NCBI RefSeq assembly: GCF_018156225.1
Contig: NZ_JAGTAR010000012.1
Span: forward strand, 62,001 to 126,000
Reading direction: 5' to 3'
Source of the DNA: Carboxylicivirga sediminis
GTDB lineage: Bacteria; Bacteroidota; Bacteroidia; Bacteroidales; Marinilabiliaceae
Length of the DNA: 64,000 nt
Shown here one piece after another: positions 1 to 8,627 of the stretch. Position 1 is the first letter of the stretch; every line of letters starts with the position of its first letter. The notes below the pieces were generated by a model, which did not search any database, was not told the origin of the DNA, and worked only from the letters and a program-made list of their open reading frames with translations. A program made the translations under genes and the position numbers.

Positions 1-2
1 AT

Positions 3-92
3 ACCCACACGCATAAATTGGCTAAGTTACAATCTGATAAGGATCAGGCTAAGATGATTGCTTCAATAAAGATGTTTTTAATGAACCATTAA
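3..92 (+). CDS. C-terminal end of a truncated upstream gene
   Basis: An open frame enters from the left edge and runs 29 codons to a TAA stop. The tail is Lys/Met-rich and ends in FLMNH. Too little is present to name a family. It may also be chance, since one short open frame at an edge is weak evidence. Confidence 0.35.
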   Translation, partial: THTHKLAKLQSDKDQAKMIASIKMFLMNH

Positions 93-236
93 GTCACGTA
101 TAAGGAAATAACCTTGATTTTAGTGTGGAAGTATTAGTCGGTTAACCAGTCAATTATACTACATCGCCTTTCGAATGAACCATGTGTTGAATTAATCAGA
201 TTTGGTTTATTTACATACTTATTAAAACAAAATACC

Positions 237-395
237 ATGAAAAATTTATTGTATGTTATAGCAGGACTATTGATAGTCATATGGGGAATTATCTTTTTTG
301 GATTTCATTCTTCAGGAACCGTACATTGGTTGTTGGCATTTGCTGCACTAGTGATATTTATGAGGCTTATTTTTAATTGGCGAGTAACAAACTAG
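237..395 (+). CDS. Small DUF5670 / lmo0937-type membrane protein
   Basis: A 52-residue protein starting MKNLLYVIAGLLIVIWGI. It has two hydrophobic segments (about residues 4-22 and 30-45) joined by a GFHSSGTVHWLL turn, and a short basic tail. Length, N-terminal LLYVIAGLL and the central GFHxxGxxHxLL element match the lmo0937/DUF5670 family of stress-associated small membrane proteins, whose molecular function is unknown. It lies upstream of a universal stress protein gene, with a short terminator-like hairpin between them. The AT-rich leader gives no clear Shine-Dalgarno, which is usual for Bacteroidota. Confidence 0.7.
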   Translation: MKNLLYVIAGLLIVIWGIIFFGFHSSGTVHWLLAFAALVIFMRLIFNWRVTN

Positions 396-438
396 TTAAT
401 TAGCAAAGCCTAGTGATAAATAATAAAGTTAGTAATGA

Positions 439-463
439 GGGGTTTCTTAAAAGGAACCTTTTA
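439..463 (+). terminator. Weak intrinsic terminator after the DUF5670 gene
   Basis: GGTTTC and GGAACC can pair (one G-T wobble) around a TTAAAA loop, followed by TTTTATT. It sits 45 bases after the stop of the small membrane protein. The stem is short, so termination may be partial. Confidence 0.4.
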
Positions 464-540
464 TTAGGCCAGCTTGTTTTCGAAGCCTATACGAATTATG
501 ATTATTGCCATGGGTTAATTAACAATTAAACTATCATCTG

Positions 541-1002
541 ATGAAACGAGTTATTATTGCACTTGACTTTGATCCCAGCGCCCAAAAGGTGGCTGAGGAA
601 GGTTATGCCCTAGCTAAGGCTTTAAAAGCGAAGGTTACGCTAGTGCATGTAAAAGCTACAGCAGATTATTACAGTTCGTTGGGGCAAGTGGTCGTTATTG
701 GTTTTTCAGGTCATTTAAAAGATGACACACCTATTGCACCTGAAAAAATTGACCCTGATGTTATTTCGCAGGAATTTCTTAAAAAGGCGATGTTACATCT
801 TGCAGATAAGAACATCGAAGTTATGGTAGCCAATGGCTCATGTGCCGATTCATTGATTGATGTTGCCAAACAATTAAACGCATATATGATAGTTATGGGT
901 TCGCATAGTCGCAAATGGTTTGAAAACACTACTATTGGCAGTGTTACTCAAAAGGTGTTACTTGGCTCAAGTATTCCAGTATTTGTGATTCCTACAAATT
1001 AA
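541..1002 (+). CDS. Universal stress protein, UspA family
   Basis: A 153-residue single-domain cytoplasmic protein. It opens MKRVIIALDFDPSAQKVAEEGYALAKALKAKV, the usual beta1-alpha1 of the Usp fold. The C-terminal half carries IVMGSHSRKWFENTTIGSVTQKVL, which matches the ATP-binding G-2x-G-9x-G(S/T) type motif of the ATP-binding subgroup (here MGSHSR then GSVTQKV). Such proteins accumulate under starvation or oxidative stress and bind ATP or other ligands. The neighbouring DUF5670 gene is also stress-type. The exact ligand is unknown. Confidence 0.88.
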   Translation: MKRVIIALDFDPSAQKVAEEGYALAKALKAKVTLVHVKATADYYSSLGQVVVIGFSGHLKDDTPIAPEKIDPDVISQEFLKKAMLHLADKNIEVMVANGSCADSLIDVAKQLNAYMIVMGSHSRKWFENTTIGSVTQKVLLGSSIPVFVIPTN

Positions 1003-1065
1003 AATAGGATTGATTAACTAGCGAACTTCTCTCCTAAATTTCTGACAATTGCTATTTAATAATTT

Positions 1066-1416
1066 TCAGATTGCTACATCCTCATAGCCACTCTTAATGA
1101 CGGTTGAAATCATTTTAAATCGTTCGTTGGCTTTTACATTATGGGACGTGTGGGCCGGAATAATTATGCCTTCACCGGCTATAAGGTTATTGGAATGATT
1201 ATCAATCACCACCTCTGCCCGCCCCTCAATCACCTGCACAAAGGTATCAAAGGGAGAGATCTTTTCAGCAAGTGCTTCGCCAGTGTCTATAGCTACTACA
1301 CTCACATTACCTGTGGTTTTTCTTATAATGGTTTTACTTACCACCGAGTTGGGAACATACTCAATAATCTCAATTAAAATATGAGTCTTTGATTTTTCTA
1401 ATTCAGTGCTTGGCAT
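1066..1416 (-). CDS. Small cupin-domain protein
   Basis: A 116-residue protein consisting of one cupin_2 beta barrel. The first conserved strand pair includes FDTFVQVIEGRAEVVIDN and the second includes IIIPAHTSHNVKA. The second metal-ligand motif keeps a histidine (PAHTSH), while the first has no clear HxH, so metal binding may be reduced. There is no signal peptide, so it is cytoplasmic. It stands alone, converging with the universal stress protein gene. Substrate unknown; a sensory or enzymatic role is possible. Confidence 0.8.
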   Translation of the reverse strand: MPSTELEKSKTHILIEIIEYVPNSVVSKTIIRKTTGNVSVVAIDTGEALAEKISPFDTFVQVIEGRAEVVIDNHSNNLIAGEGIIIPAHTSHNVKANERFKMISTVIKSGYEDVAI

Positions 1417-1510
1417 ATATTCTGCTTTTCTTATAAAACAAAGGTAGTTCTACAAACAGCATAATTCGTTACACTTTAGTTAGTTTCATTTACATTATTC
1501 ACACATTATA

Positions 1511-2995
1511 CTAACCCGGGTTAAGGCCATATACCGTTCTAAAATGATAGCCATAAACAGCAAAAGTGATGGCTTCGGTCAACAAGGCAGGCTTGTTAAA
1601 TAAGGTCCAGGCTAATAATTTCCAGAATTCGATACGTCCCTTATCAATAATGCCAATGATATACATGGACTTAAGAAAGGCAACAATCAGTGACAAGTTG
1701 ATTCGCTGGTGTTGTTTGTAGGTGTGATTATAATTTAGAAATAACTGGCGAACTCTTCTATAGTATGGCTTGGTGGCATATATGGCTGCGATGATCTTTT
1801 TATATCCATCCAACAATTGATGGTAATCCATTTTAGGGATAAAGTTCATTGATAAATCGGTATTGTTCCCTGAGGTTTCCTTGGTTAAACGTTTCTCTGC
1901 CTCTAAGCGCTTATATAGTTGTGTATGCCTGGGAGCATTTAACAAGCCCACCATGGCCGAAACAATACCACTTTTTTGGATAAAGTCAATTTGCCGTTGA
2001 AAGACACTGGGCGTATCGCTGTCAAATCCCACTATAAAGCCGCCCGAAACGGTCAATCCTGTCTTTTGAATGGTTGTAATGGATTGCAACAAATTTCTAC
2101 CCTTGTTTTGTAATTTATTACAGGTATGAAGCGATGTTTCATCGGGTGTTTCTATGCCGATAAACGTTGACGTTATGCCAGTTTCAACCATCAATGACAT
2201 GAGCTCGTGATCATCGGCAACATTAATAGAACTCTGTATATTAAACACAAAAGGATAATTGTGCTGTTGCATCCATTGTCTCATTTGAGGAAGTAATTGG
2301 TATTTAATTTCTTTTTTGTTGCCAATAAAATTATCATCCACAATTGAAACAGGTCCACGCCAGCCTAAGCGGTATAATTCCTCCAAATCATGAATAATCT
2401 GGTGCGGCTTTTTCATTCTCACCTTATGCCCTAAAAGGGAGGTGATTTCACAAAAGTCGCATGAGAAAGGGCATCCGCGGGAAACCTGAATATTCATGAA
2501 GAAATACTTTTTCATTTCCAACAGGTGATAATCAGGCCTTGGCGTATGTGATAGATCGGCAAATTGGTCTGTTTTGTATACTTTGGCGGGATGGCCATCT
2601 GCCAAATCAGCCAGAAACAAGGGCAAGGTGATTTCTGCTTCATTCAAGACAAAATGGTCAATCTGTGGATAGTTATGATGCTCCTGGGTAAAAAGCGGAC
2701 CACCTGCCACTATTTTTGTTCCCAGTTTCACGCACTCCAAAATGATATGACTGACGGATTGCTTTTGAATATGCATGGCACTAATAAATACATAATCCGC
2801 CCAAAGAATGTCCTTAGCTTCCAGTTCACTAATATTTAAATCAACCAGTTTTTTGTTCCATGCGCTGGGCAGCATGGCCGATACAGTTATGAGGCCAAGT
2901 GGCGGTACCGCCGCTTTTTTGGATATAAACTTAAGCGCATGTTTAAAACTCCAGAAGGAGTCGGGATATAGCGGATATACGAGTAAAATGTTCAT
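1511..2995 (-). CDS. B12-binding radical SAM protein (DUF4070 type)
   Basis: A 494-residue enzyme. Residues 1-140 resemble a cobalamin-binding domain (MNILLVYPLYPDSFWSF start, then PPLGLITVSAML and VAGGPLF). The radical SAM core follows with the [4Fe-4S] triad C175xxxC179xxC182 in SRGCPFSCDFCEIT, and the C-terminal 150 residues match the DUF4070 extension. Such proteins perform radical methylations or rearrangements on lipids or metabolites; hopanoid- and bacteriochlorophyll-related members are known. The substrate cannot be read from the sequence. The ATG at 2995 is chosen over an in-frame GTG two codons upstream. No biosynthetic partners are adjacent. Confidence 0.85.
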   Translation of the reverse strand: MNILLVYPLYPDSFWSFKHALKFISKKAAVPPLGLITVSAMLPSAWNKKLVDLNISELEAKDILWADYVFISAMHIQKQSVSHIILECVKLGTKIVAGGPLFTQEHHNYPQIDHFVLNEAEITLPLFLADLADGHPAKVYKTDQFADLSHTPRPDYHLLEMKKYFFMNIQVSRGCPFSCDFCEITSLLGHKVRMKKPHQIIHDLEELYRLGWRGPVSIVDDNFIGNKKEIKYQLLPQMRQWMQQHNYPFVFNIQSSINVADDHELMSLMVETGITSTFIGIETPDETSLHTCNKLQNKGRNLLQSITTIQKTGLTVSGGFIVGFDSDTPSVFQRQIDFIQKSGIVSAMVGLLNAPRHTQLYKRLEAEKRLTKETSGNNTDLSMNFIPKMDYHQLLDGYKKIIAAIYATKPYYRRVRQLFLNYNHTYKQHQRINLSLIVAFLKSMYIIGIIDKGRIEFWKLLAWTLFNKPALLTEAITFAVYGYHFRTVYGLNPG

Positions 2996-3201
2996 TATCA
3001 CCTTTAATCATTATAGTTTAGCCTGCTCATAGCTAATCCCATTCCCCACCGATGTGTATTTATCCTGACAGCTTTACTGCTTGCAAATGATTTGATATCA
3101 CAACCATGGCGACCATTCCATCTGCAAGAATTGTATTGGTGCAAATTTCGTAGAGTCAGTCAAAAAAGGCATTACATTTTTCCTGTTTAATGTTACAAGA
3201 T

Positions 3202-3762
3202 TCACACATTTTCGAGTGTGTCACGTCTCTTGTCTTTAAGTTTTTTAAAATGAGAAGGTGTTAGACCTGTCATCTTTTTAAACTGGTTGGATAGGTGTGC
3301 AACACTGCTGTAATGCATCTTGTAAGCTATCTCTGAAAGGTTTAGTTCATCATAGACAATGAGTTCTTTAACTTTTTCGATTTTATGCTTCAGGTAAAAT
3401 TTTTCGATGGTGGTGCCTTTTACTTCCGAAAACAGATTGGCCAGATAGGTGTAGTCGTAGCAAAGTTTTTCACTCAGGTAATCCGATAGGTTCACTTTTA
3501 TTTGTTCTTCGGTATAATGCACCAATTCAATAATCGCATTGGTTATTTTTTCAACGAGGATGCTTTTCTTATTGCTCATAAGCTGCAGCCCAGCTTTTCT
3601 TAACGCCGTATCCAGCTTTTTTAATGTTTCGTCAGGTACTGGACCGATAATATTGGCCTCCCCGATTTTTACATCTGTATATTCCAATTCGAGCTTATCC
3701 AGTTCACTCTTTACCACCATCTGGCATCGAATACATACCATATTTTTGATATAAATTTTCAT
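3202..3762 (-). CDS. AraC-family regulator with HMA-like N-terminus
   Basis: A 186-residue protein. The C-terminal 95 residues form an AraC-type double helix-turn-helix (LNLSEIAYKMHYSSVAHLSNQFKKMTGLTPSHFK). The N-terminal 75 residues look like a heavy-metal-associated ferredoxin-like fold, with C10xxC13 in MVCIRCQMVV. This architecture is common in Bacteroidota and suggests a metal- or thiol-responsive regulator, which is an inference. It points away from the GT4/GH130 cluster; the 393-base gap between them contains a perfect inverted repeat. Its target genes are not evident. Confidence 0.85.
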   Translation of the reverse strand: MKIYIKNMVCIRCQMVVKSELDKLELEYTDVKIGEANIIGPVPDETLKKLDTALRKAGLQLMSNKKSILVEKITNAIIELVHYTEEQIKVNLSDYLSEKLCYDYTYLANLFSEVKGTTIEKFYLKHKIEKVKELIVYDELNLSEIAYKMHYSSVAHLSNQFKKMTGLTPSHFKKLKDKRRDTLENV

Positions 3763-4100
3763 GTGTTATAATATGCTTTTCAGTTGTCACTTCATACCAC
3801 TCCTTCCTTCTGTCGAAAATACAAAAAAAGGCACTGAAGCATTGGTGCAGCCGTATAAAGTTAAGGATATTCCAAATTTTTATAAAGCCGTTTTGGGCTA
3901 GCTATCGTCGAATTTAAAGCCGATGTCAGAATTAAGATTTTCAGTTTTCGCTATCGTAATATTAAAAGAACAAGACTCTCTCTGCAGAAATAGATATGCC
4001 TTAGTATTCTCCCGTAAAAGATGATTATATTATATCTATTCCATTATTATTTCACTAACTTGTTATGGTTTGAAATGCGCTTCCATAACCTCATACTTTA

Positions 4101-4125
4101 TCAATTAGTTGTTGCAACTAATTGA
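4101..4125. promoter_or_regulatory. Perfect 11-bp inverted repeat upstream of GT4/GH130 cluster
   Basis: Two 11-base arms, TCAATTAGTTG and CAACTAATTGA, flank a TTG spacer, about 30 bases before the ATG of the first glycosyltransferase. No T-run follows, so it is not a terminator; it looks like an operator for a dimeric regulator. The rest of the gap from 3763 to 4155 shows no gene. Confidence 0.5.
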
Positions 4126-4155
4126 TTGACGATATATAATGAATAGAATGAGTTT

Positions 4156-6378
4156 ATGAAAACAGCAATAATAGGAACATACCCTCCCCGAGAATGTGGC
4201 ATCGGCACATTCACCCGCCACCTTTATGAATCGATTATTGGGGCAAATCACCAGAACCATGTTAGCATTATTGCGTTAAACAATTCAGATAAATTGCTTT
4301 CGTATCCGAATGAAGTGGAACAGATTATCCGGCAGGATTACCAGCGTGATTACATTGATGCCGCAAAATTTATTAACCACAGTGGCACCGACATTTGTAT
4401 TTTACAGCATGAGTTTGGCATTTTTGGTGGCAAGGATGGCGTTTATATCCTTCCATTGATACACCGCCTGAAAATACCTCTTGTCGTAACTCTTCACACC
4501 ATCCTTAACGCCCCGTCCTACAGCGAGAAGTTAATCCTTCAGGAGATATGCAAAAAGGCTTGCAAGATAGTTGTAATGACCCAAAAAGCTATTGATTTCC
4601 TGGATGAAATTTATGAAGTGCCTAAGGATAAAATAGAACTGATTGAACACGGTGTACCACAATACAAACTTGACCATCAGAAGGCAAAAAGCGCCTTAAA
4701 GCTTCAGAATAAAAATGTGATACTCACTTTTGGTTTTTTGGGGCGTAACAAAGGCATTGATGTGGCCATTAAAGCATTGCCTAAGGTAATTGAAAAGCAT
4801 CCTAATAGCCTCTACTTTGTATTGGGTAAAACCCACCCCAATGTACTGCGCTATTCCGGAGAAGAGTATCTCATCTACCTGAGGCAACTGGTCAAAACTT
4901 TGGGTTTGGAAAGCCATGTGATTATTCCGCATAAGTATATGAGCCAGGATGAGCTATTTATGTACTTGTATGCATCGGATATTTATATCACACCTTACAA
5001 CAACGAGGCGCAGATAACCAGTGGAACTCTTTCGTATGCCGTTGGTGTTGGTTCTTGTGTTATTTCAACACCCTATTGGCATGCGGTTGAATTGCTGGCC
5101 AACAACCGGGGGCTTCTTTTTGATTTTGGCAATTCAGAACAGCTGGCCGACATCTTGATTAATTTGTTAGATCACCCTGAGGAACTGAATACCTTGAGAA
5201 AAAATGCTGGTAACTATGGAAAAGAAATTACCTGGCCTTTAACTGGGATAAAGTACAGTGAATTACTGACACACACTATTCAGGAAGACATAAAAGAGGA
5301 TGACAACAATGAGCAACCTTTTGATTTGTTGATAATACCTTCATTCTCGCTAAAGCATATCAAAAGATTAACGGATGATACTGGTATTATTCAGCATTCT
5401 AAATATGGCATACCTAATTTGAAACATGGCTATTGCCTCGATGATAATGCCAGAGCTCTTCTAATGGCACTCATGACCTATACCCAGAAAAAAAGTAAAA
5501 AGGCACTGGATTTATGTCATGTGTACCTGAGTTATATCCATTACATGCAAAACGAGGATGGCTCCTTTAGAAACTTCCTGAGCTTCAACCGGAACTATAT
5601 AGACAATTTGGGTTCAGAAGACTCCTTTGGCAGAACTATTTGGGCTCTTGGATACTTGATGGCTAATGCACCCAATGATTCTTATTATCAGGCTAGTTAT
5701 TCTATATTCTTTAAAGCGGCACCCATTTTTGAAGAACTCAAATCTATTCGCAGCATTGCCAATACTATAATAGGAATAAGCCATTATTTAAATATTTCAC
5801 CTGATAACAACAGTATGGTGGCTGTATTAAGAAGATTAGCCAATAAATTGATTACTCATTATGAAAATAATAGCTCTGCAGACTGGAATTGGTTTGAAGA
5901 GTTATTAACCTACGACAATGCCATTCTCCCTCTTGCCCTATTGCATGCAACTGAAAGACTTAATGATGAACGCATCAAGAGTGTTGCCTTTGCATCTATG
6001 AACTTTTTGATTCGGCACACTTTGAGTGATGGCTATCTGTCTCTAATAGGCAATGATGGATGGTTTAATAAAAACGGTAGCAAAGCAATGTTTAGTCAGC
6101 AACCGGTTGATGCTATGGCCATGATTCTGATGTTTCATCAGGCTTATAGCATCACCAAAAACAAAGAATACTTAAGCAAATTATTCACCTCTTTTATGTG
6201 GTTTCTTGGCGAAAACGATTTACGCATGCGACTCTATGATTTTGAGACCCATGGATGCTGCGATGGATTAGAGCGTGATGGAATCAATCGAAACCAAGGT
6301 GCCGAAAGCACCCTGGCCTACCTTATTTCACACTTAACGGTGTTAAAAGCACATGAAGATTTTTATAGCCTTAAGTGA
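4156..6378 (+). CDS. GT4 glycosyltransferase with C-terminal alpha-helical domain
   Basis: A 740-residue cytoplasmic protein. Residues 1-375 are a GT-B fold GT4 enzyme (MKTAIIGTYPPRECGIGTFT start; FGFLGRNKGIDVAIKALPKV at the C-lobe; NNEAQITSGTLSYAVGVG in the nucleotide-sugar site). Residues 390-740 form a helical domain (LKHGYCLDDNARALLMAL and repeated helices) that resembles an alpha/alpha toroid and often accompanies this GT4 type. It is the first gene of a four-gene run alternating GT4 with GH130 proteins, and its 3' end overlaps the next frame by 26 bases. Likely a mannosyl- or glucosyltransferase; donor and acceptor are unproven. Confidence 0.85.
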   Translation: MKTAIIGTYPPRECGIGTFTRHLYESIIGANHQNHVSIIALNNSDKLLSYPNEVEQIIRQDYQRDYIDAAKFINHSGTDICILQHEFGIFGGKDGVYILPLIHRLKIPLVVTLHTILNAPSYSEKLILQEICKKACKIVVMTQKAIDFLDEIYEVPKDKIELIEHGVPQYKLDHQKAKSALKLQNKNVILTFGFLGRNKGIDVAIKALPKVIEKHPNSLYFVLGKTHPNVLRYSGEEYLIYLRQLVKTLGLESHVIIPHKYMSQDELFMYLYASDIYITPYNNEAQITSGTLSYAVGVGSCVISTPYWHAVELLANNRGLLFDFGNSEQLADILINLLDHPEELNTLRKNAGNYGKEITWPLTGIKYSELLTHTIQEDIKEDDNNEQPFDLLIIPSFSLKHIKRLTDDTGIIQHSKYGIPNLKHGYCLDDNARALLMALMTYTQKKSKKALDLCHVYLSYIHYMQNEDGSFRNFLSFNRNYIDNLGSEDSFGRTIWALGYLMANAPNDSYYQASYSIFFKAAPIFEELKSIRSIANTIIGISHYLNISPDNNSMVAVLRRLANKLITHYENNSSADWNWFEELLTYDNAILPLALLHATERLNDERIKSVAFASMNFLIRHTLSDGYLSLIGNDGWFNKNGSKAMFSQQPVDAMAMILMFHQAYSITKNKEYLSKLFTSFMWFLGENDLRMRLYDFETHGCCDGLERDGINRNQGAESTLAYLISHLTVLKAHEDFYSLK

Positions 6379-7351
6379 TGTCAATTACGACGAAATGCAC
6401 CTACTTACCTTTAAATCATTTGAAATGTTAATAAAAAGATATCCCGGCAATCCGATTCTGCAGAAAGATGATGTGCCCTATCCTGTTGCCACAGTCCACA
6501 ATGCCGGCATGGTCAAACATGACAATAAGTACATCATGATTTTCAGATCCCATAAATTTAATGGACGTAGCATATTAGGTAAAGCAGTGAGTTATGACGG
6601 CTTTAACTTTGTTGTTGATAAGCACCCCTTTATGATTCCATCAAAGGAGCAACCGTTTAAAAAATACGAAGCATATGGTATTGAGGACCCTCGCATTGTA
6701 AAGATAGATGGAGAATATTTGATTACTTACAGTGCCTACTCCCAATATGGTGTAAGAATTGGACTGGCAAAGACCAAAGACTTTGATCATATTCAGCGCG
6801 TTGCGCTTATTACCGAAGCCGACTATCGGAACGTGGTAATTTTCCCCGAAAAGTTCAATAACCTTTATGCCCGATTAGATCGTCCGCACTCCGAAATATC
6901 TCCCTGGTCCATCTGGATATCCTATTCGCCCGATTTAATTCATTGGGGTCAATCTCAACTGATTATGCGTCCAATGCAATACCATTGGGATGAAATGAAA
7001 ATCGGCCCCGGAGCAAGCCCCATCAAAACATCGCGCGGATGGTTAAATATATACCATGGCGTATTTCCTACCATGGATGGATGTGTCTACCGCTTAGGCG
7101 TTGCCTTACATAAGCTTGAAGATCCGTCAGTTGTTATTGCTGTTGGCGATGAATGGATCTTACAGCCTGAAGAAGAATATGAGATAACCGGCTATGTGCA
7201 CAATGTTGTTTTTACCTGTGGGGCCATACCTGAACCCGATGGAACATTAAAACTGTACTGGGGTGGCGCTGATAAGGTGATGTGTGTTGGAACAGCTGTC
7301 ATTGACGAATTGGTTGATCACTGTCTAAGTAATCTCAGACAAGCTTTATAA
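6353..7351 (+). CDS. GH130 beta-mannoside phosphorylase-like protein (short form)
   Basis: A 332-residue five-bladed beta-propeller protein of GH130. It has the family start (YPGNPILQKDDV), the general-acid aspartate in GIEDPR (D112 in this numbering), an NVVIFPEKFN blade and the MKIGPGASPIKTSRGWLNIYHG phosphate-side region. GH130 enzymes cleave or, in reverse, build beta-mannosides using phosphate and mannose-1-phosphate. No signal peptide, so it acts in the cytoplasm. Translation may really start at the in-frame ATGs at 6395 or 6425, since the annotated start overlaps the previous gene and the family usually begins near RYPGNP. The location suggests coupling to the neighbouring glycosyltransferases. 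Confidence 0.85.
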   Translation: MKIFIALSDVNYDEMHLLTFKSFEMLIKRYPGNPILQKDDVPYPVATVHNAGMVKHDNKYIMIFRSHKFNGRSILGKAVSYDGFNFVVDKHPFMIPSKEQPFKKYEAYGIEDPRIVKIDGEYLITYSAYSQYGVRIGLAKTKDFDHIQRVALITEADYRNVVIFPEKFNNLYARLDRPHSEISPWSIWISYSPDLIHWGQSQLIMRPMQYHWDEMKIGPGASPIKTSRGWLNIYHGVFPTMDGCVYRLGVALHKLEDPSVVIAVGDEWILQPEEEYEITGYVHNVVFTCGAIPEPDGTLKLYWGGADKVMCVGTAVIDELVDHCLSNLRQAL

Positions 7352-7598
7352 GCCAATAGTCGAATAGGTTTGATGTTAAGTTTCGTAACTGGTGATGATT
7401 GACAAATAGTAAAGTCTGTTTTTTAAAATTGCCAATAGTACTCTAAGTACTAGAATAATAACTGTATAAATTGATGAAGTCGCCTGAATTTGAAGGGTAA
7501 AGTCCTTAAGCCAATACAAGTAAACTCCTCATCCGAGGATGAGTTTTCCTGACGACTTTCATCTCGCCTAAGCAGATATACAAACAAATTATAAGCCC

Positions 7599-8612
7599 AT
7601 GAAAATAGCCATATTATCACCAATAGCCTGGAGAACACCTCCCCTGAGGTATGGACCATGGGAACAGGTTGCCTCTAATATTACCGAAGGCTTGGTTGCC
7701 AAAGGGCTGGATGTGACTTTATTCGCAACCGGTAACTCCAATACCAATGCTAAGTTGCAATCTATCTCACCTACCGCTTATGGCGAGGACGATTCGATCG
7801 CTTCCAAGGTGTGGGAATGTCTTCACATCAGCTTCCTGATGGAACAAGCCAACGATTTTGATATCATCCATAATCACTTTGATTACTTGCCACTGAGCTA
7901 TTCCAGACTTATCAAAACTCCAATGGTTACTACCATTCATGGTTTTTCATCACCTAAAATTATTCCGGTTTTTAAGCGGTACAACAACCATAATTATTAC
8001 GTTTCAATAAGCAACGCTGATCGAAGCCCTGAACTCAATTATATCGCCACAGTTTACAATGGCATTAATCCGGTTGATTTCACTTTTAATAGCGTTCCGG
8101 ACGATTACTTGCTCTTTTTTGGCAGAATACACCCTGAAAAAGGCACCTACGAGGCCATTCAGATAGCAAAAAGAGCCAAACGCAAGCTTATTATTGCTGG
8201 ATTGGTTCAGGATGAAGATTATTTTTACAGCCGTGTTAAACCTCATATCAATAACGAAGACATTGTATATGTTGGTAATTCAGGGCCTAAACAGCGGGAT
8301 GAGTTGCTGCGGCAGGCATTTGCCCTGTTGCATCCGATTAGTTTCAATGAACCTTTTGGATTAAGTGTAGCAGAAGCTATGTTTTGCGGAACTCCAGTCA
8401 TCGCTTTTAACAGAGGATCAATGTCAGAAATCATACTTGATGGTAAAACCGGTTTTTTAGTCAATACGCTTGATGAAGCCGTTGCTGCAGTTGATAAGAC
8501 TTCAAACATCAATCGATGGGACTGCAAGCAATGGGCTAGCTCTAATTTTTCGCAAGATAAAATGGTTGAAGGGTATATTGATGTTTACAAGAGTATTTTA
8601 AGTTATTTATAA
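7599..8612 (+). CDS. GT4 glycosyltransferase
   Basis: A 337-residue GT-B enzyme. It opens MKIAILSPIAWRTPPLRYGPWE with the usual glycine-rich acceptor loop. The donor site includes LLFFGRIHPEKGTYEAI and the E-x7-E motif in PISFNEPFGLSVAEAMFCGTPV. It is cytoplasmic. It follows the short GH130 gene after 247 bases with no visible gene and precedes the long GH130 gene by 15 bases, so the last two are surely co-transcribed. This GT4 subtype is recurrently found beside GH130 genes; the donor sugar is not determined. Confidence 0.88.
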   Translation: MKIAILSPIAWRTPPLRYGPWEQVASNITEGLVAKGLDVTLFATGNSNTNAKLQSISPTAYGEDDSIASKVWECLHISFLMEQANDFDIIHNHFDYLPLSYSRLIKTPMVTTIHGFSSPKIIPVFKRYNNHNYYVSISNADRSPELNYIATVYNGINPVDFTFNSVPDDYLLFFGRIHPEKGTYEAIQIAKRAKRKLIIAGLVQDEDYFYSRVKPHINNEDIVYVGNSGPKQRDELLRQAFALLHPISFNEPFGLSVAEAMFCGTPVIAFNRGSMSEIILDGKTGFLVNTLDEAVAAVDKTSNINRWDCKQWASSNFSQDKMVEGYIDVYKSILSYL

Positions 8613-8627
8613 ATACATTACAAGGCC

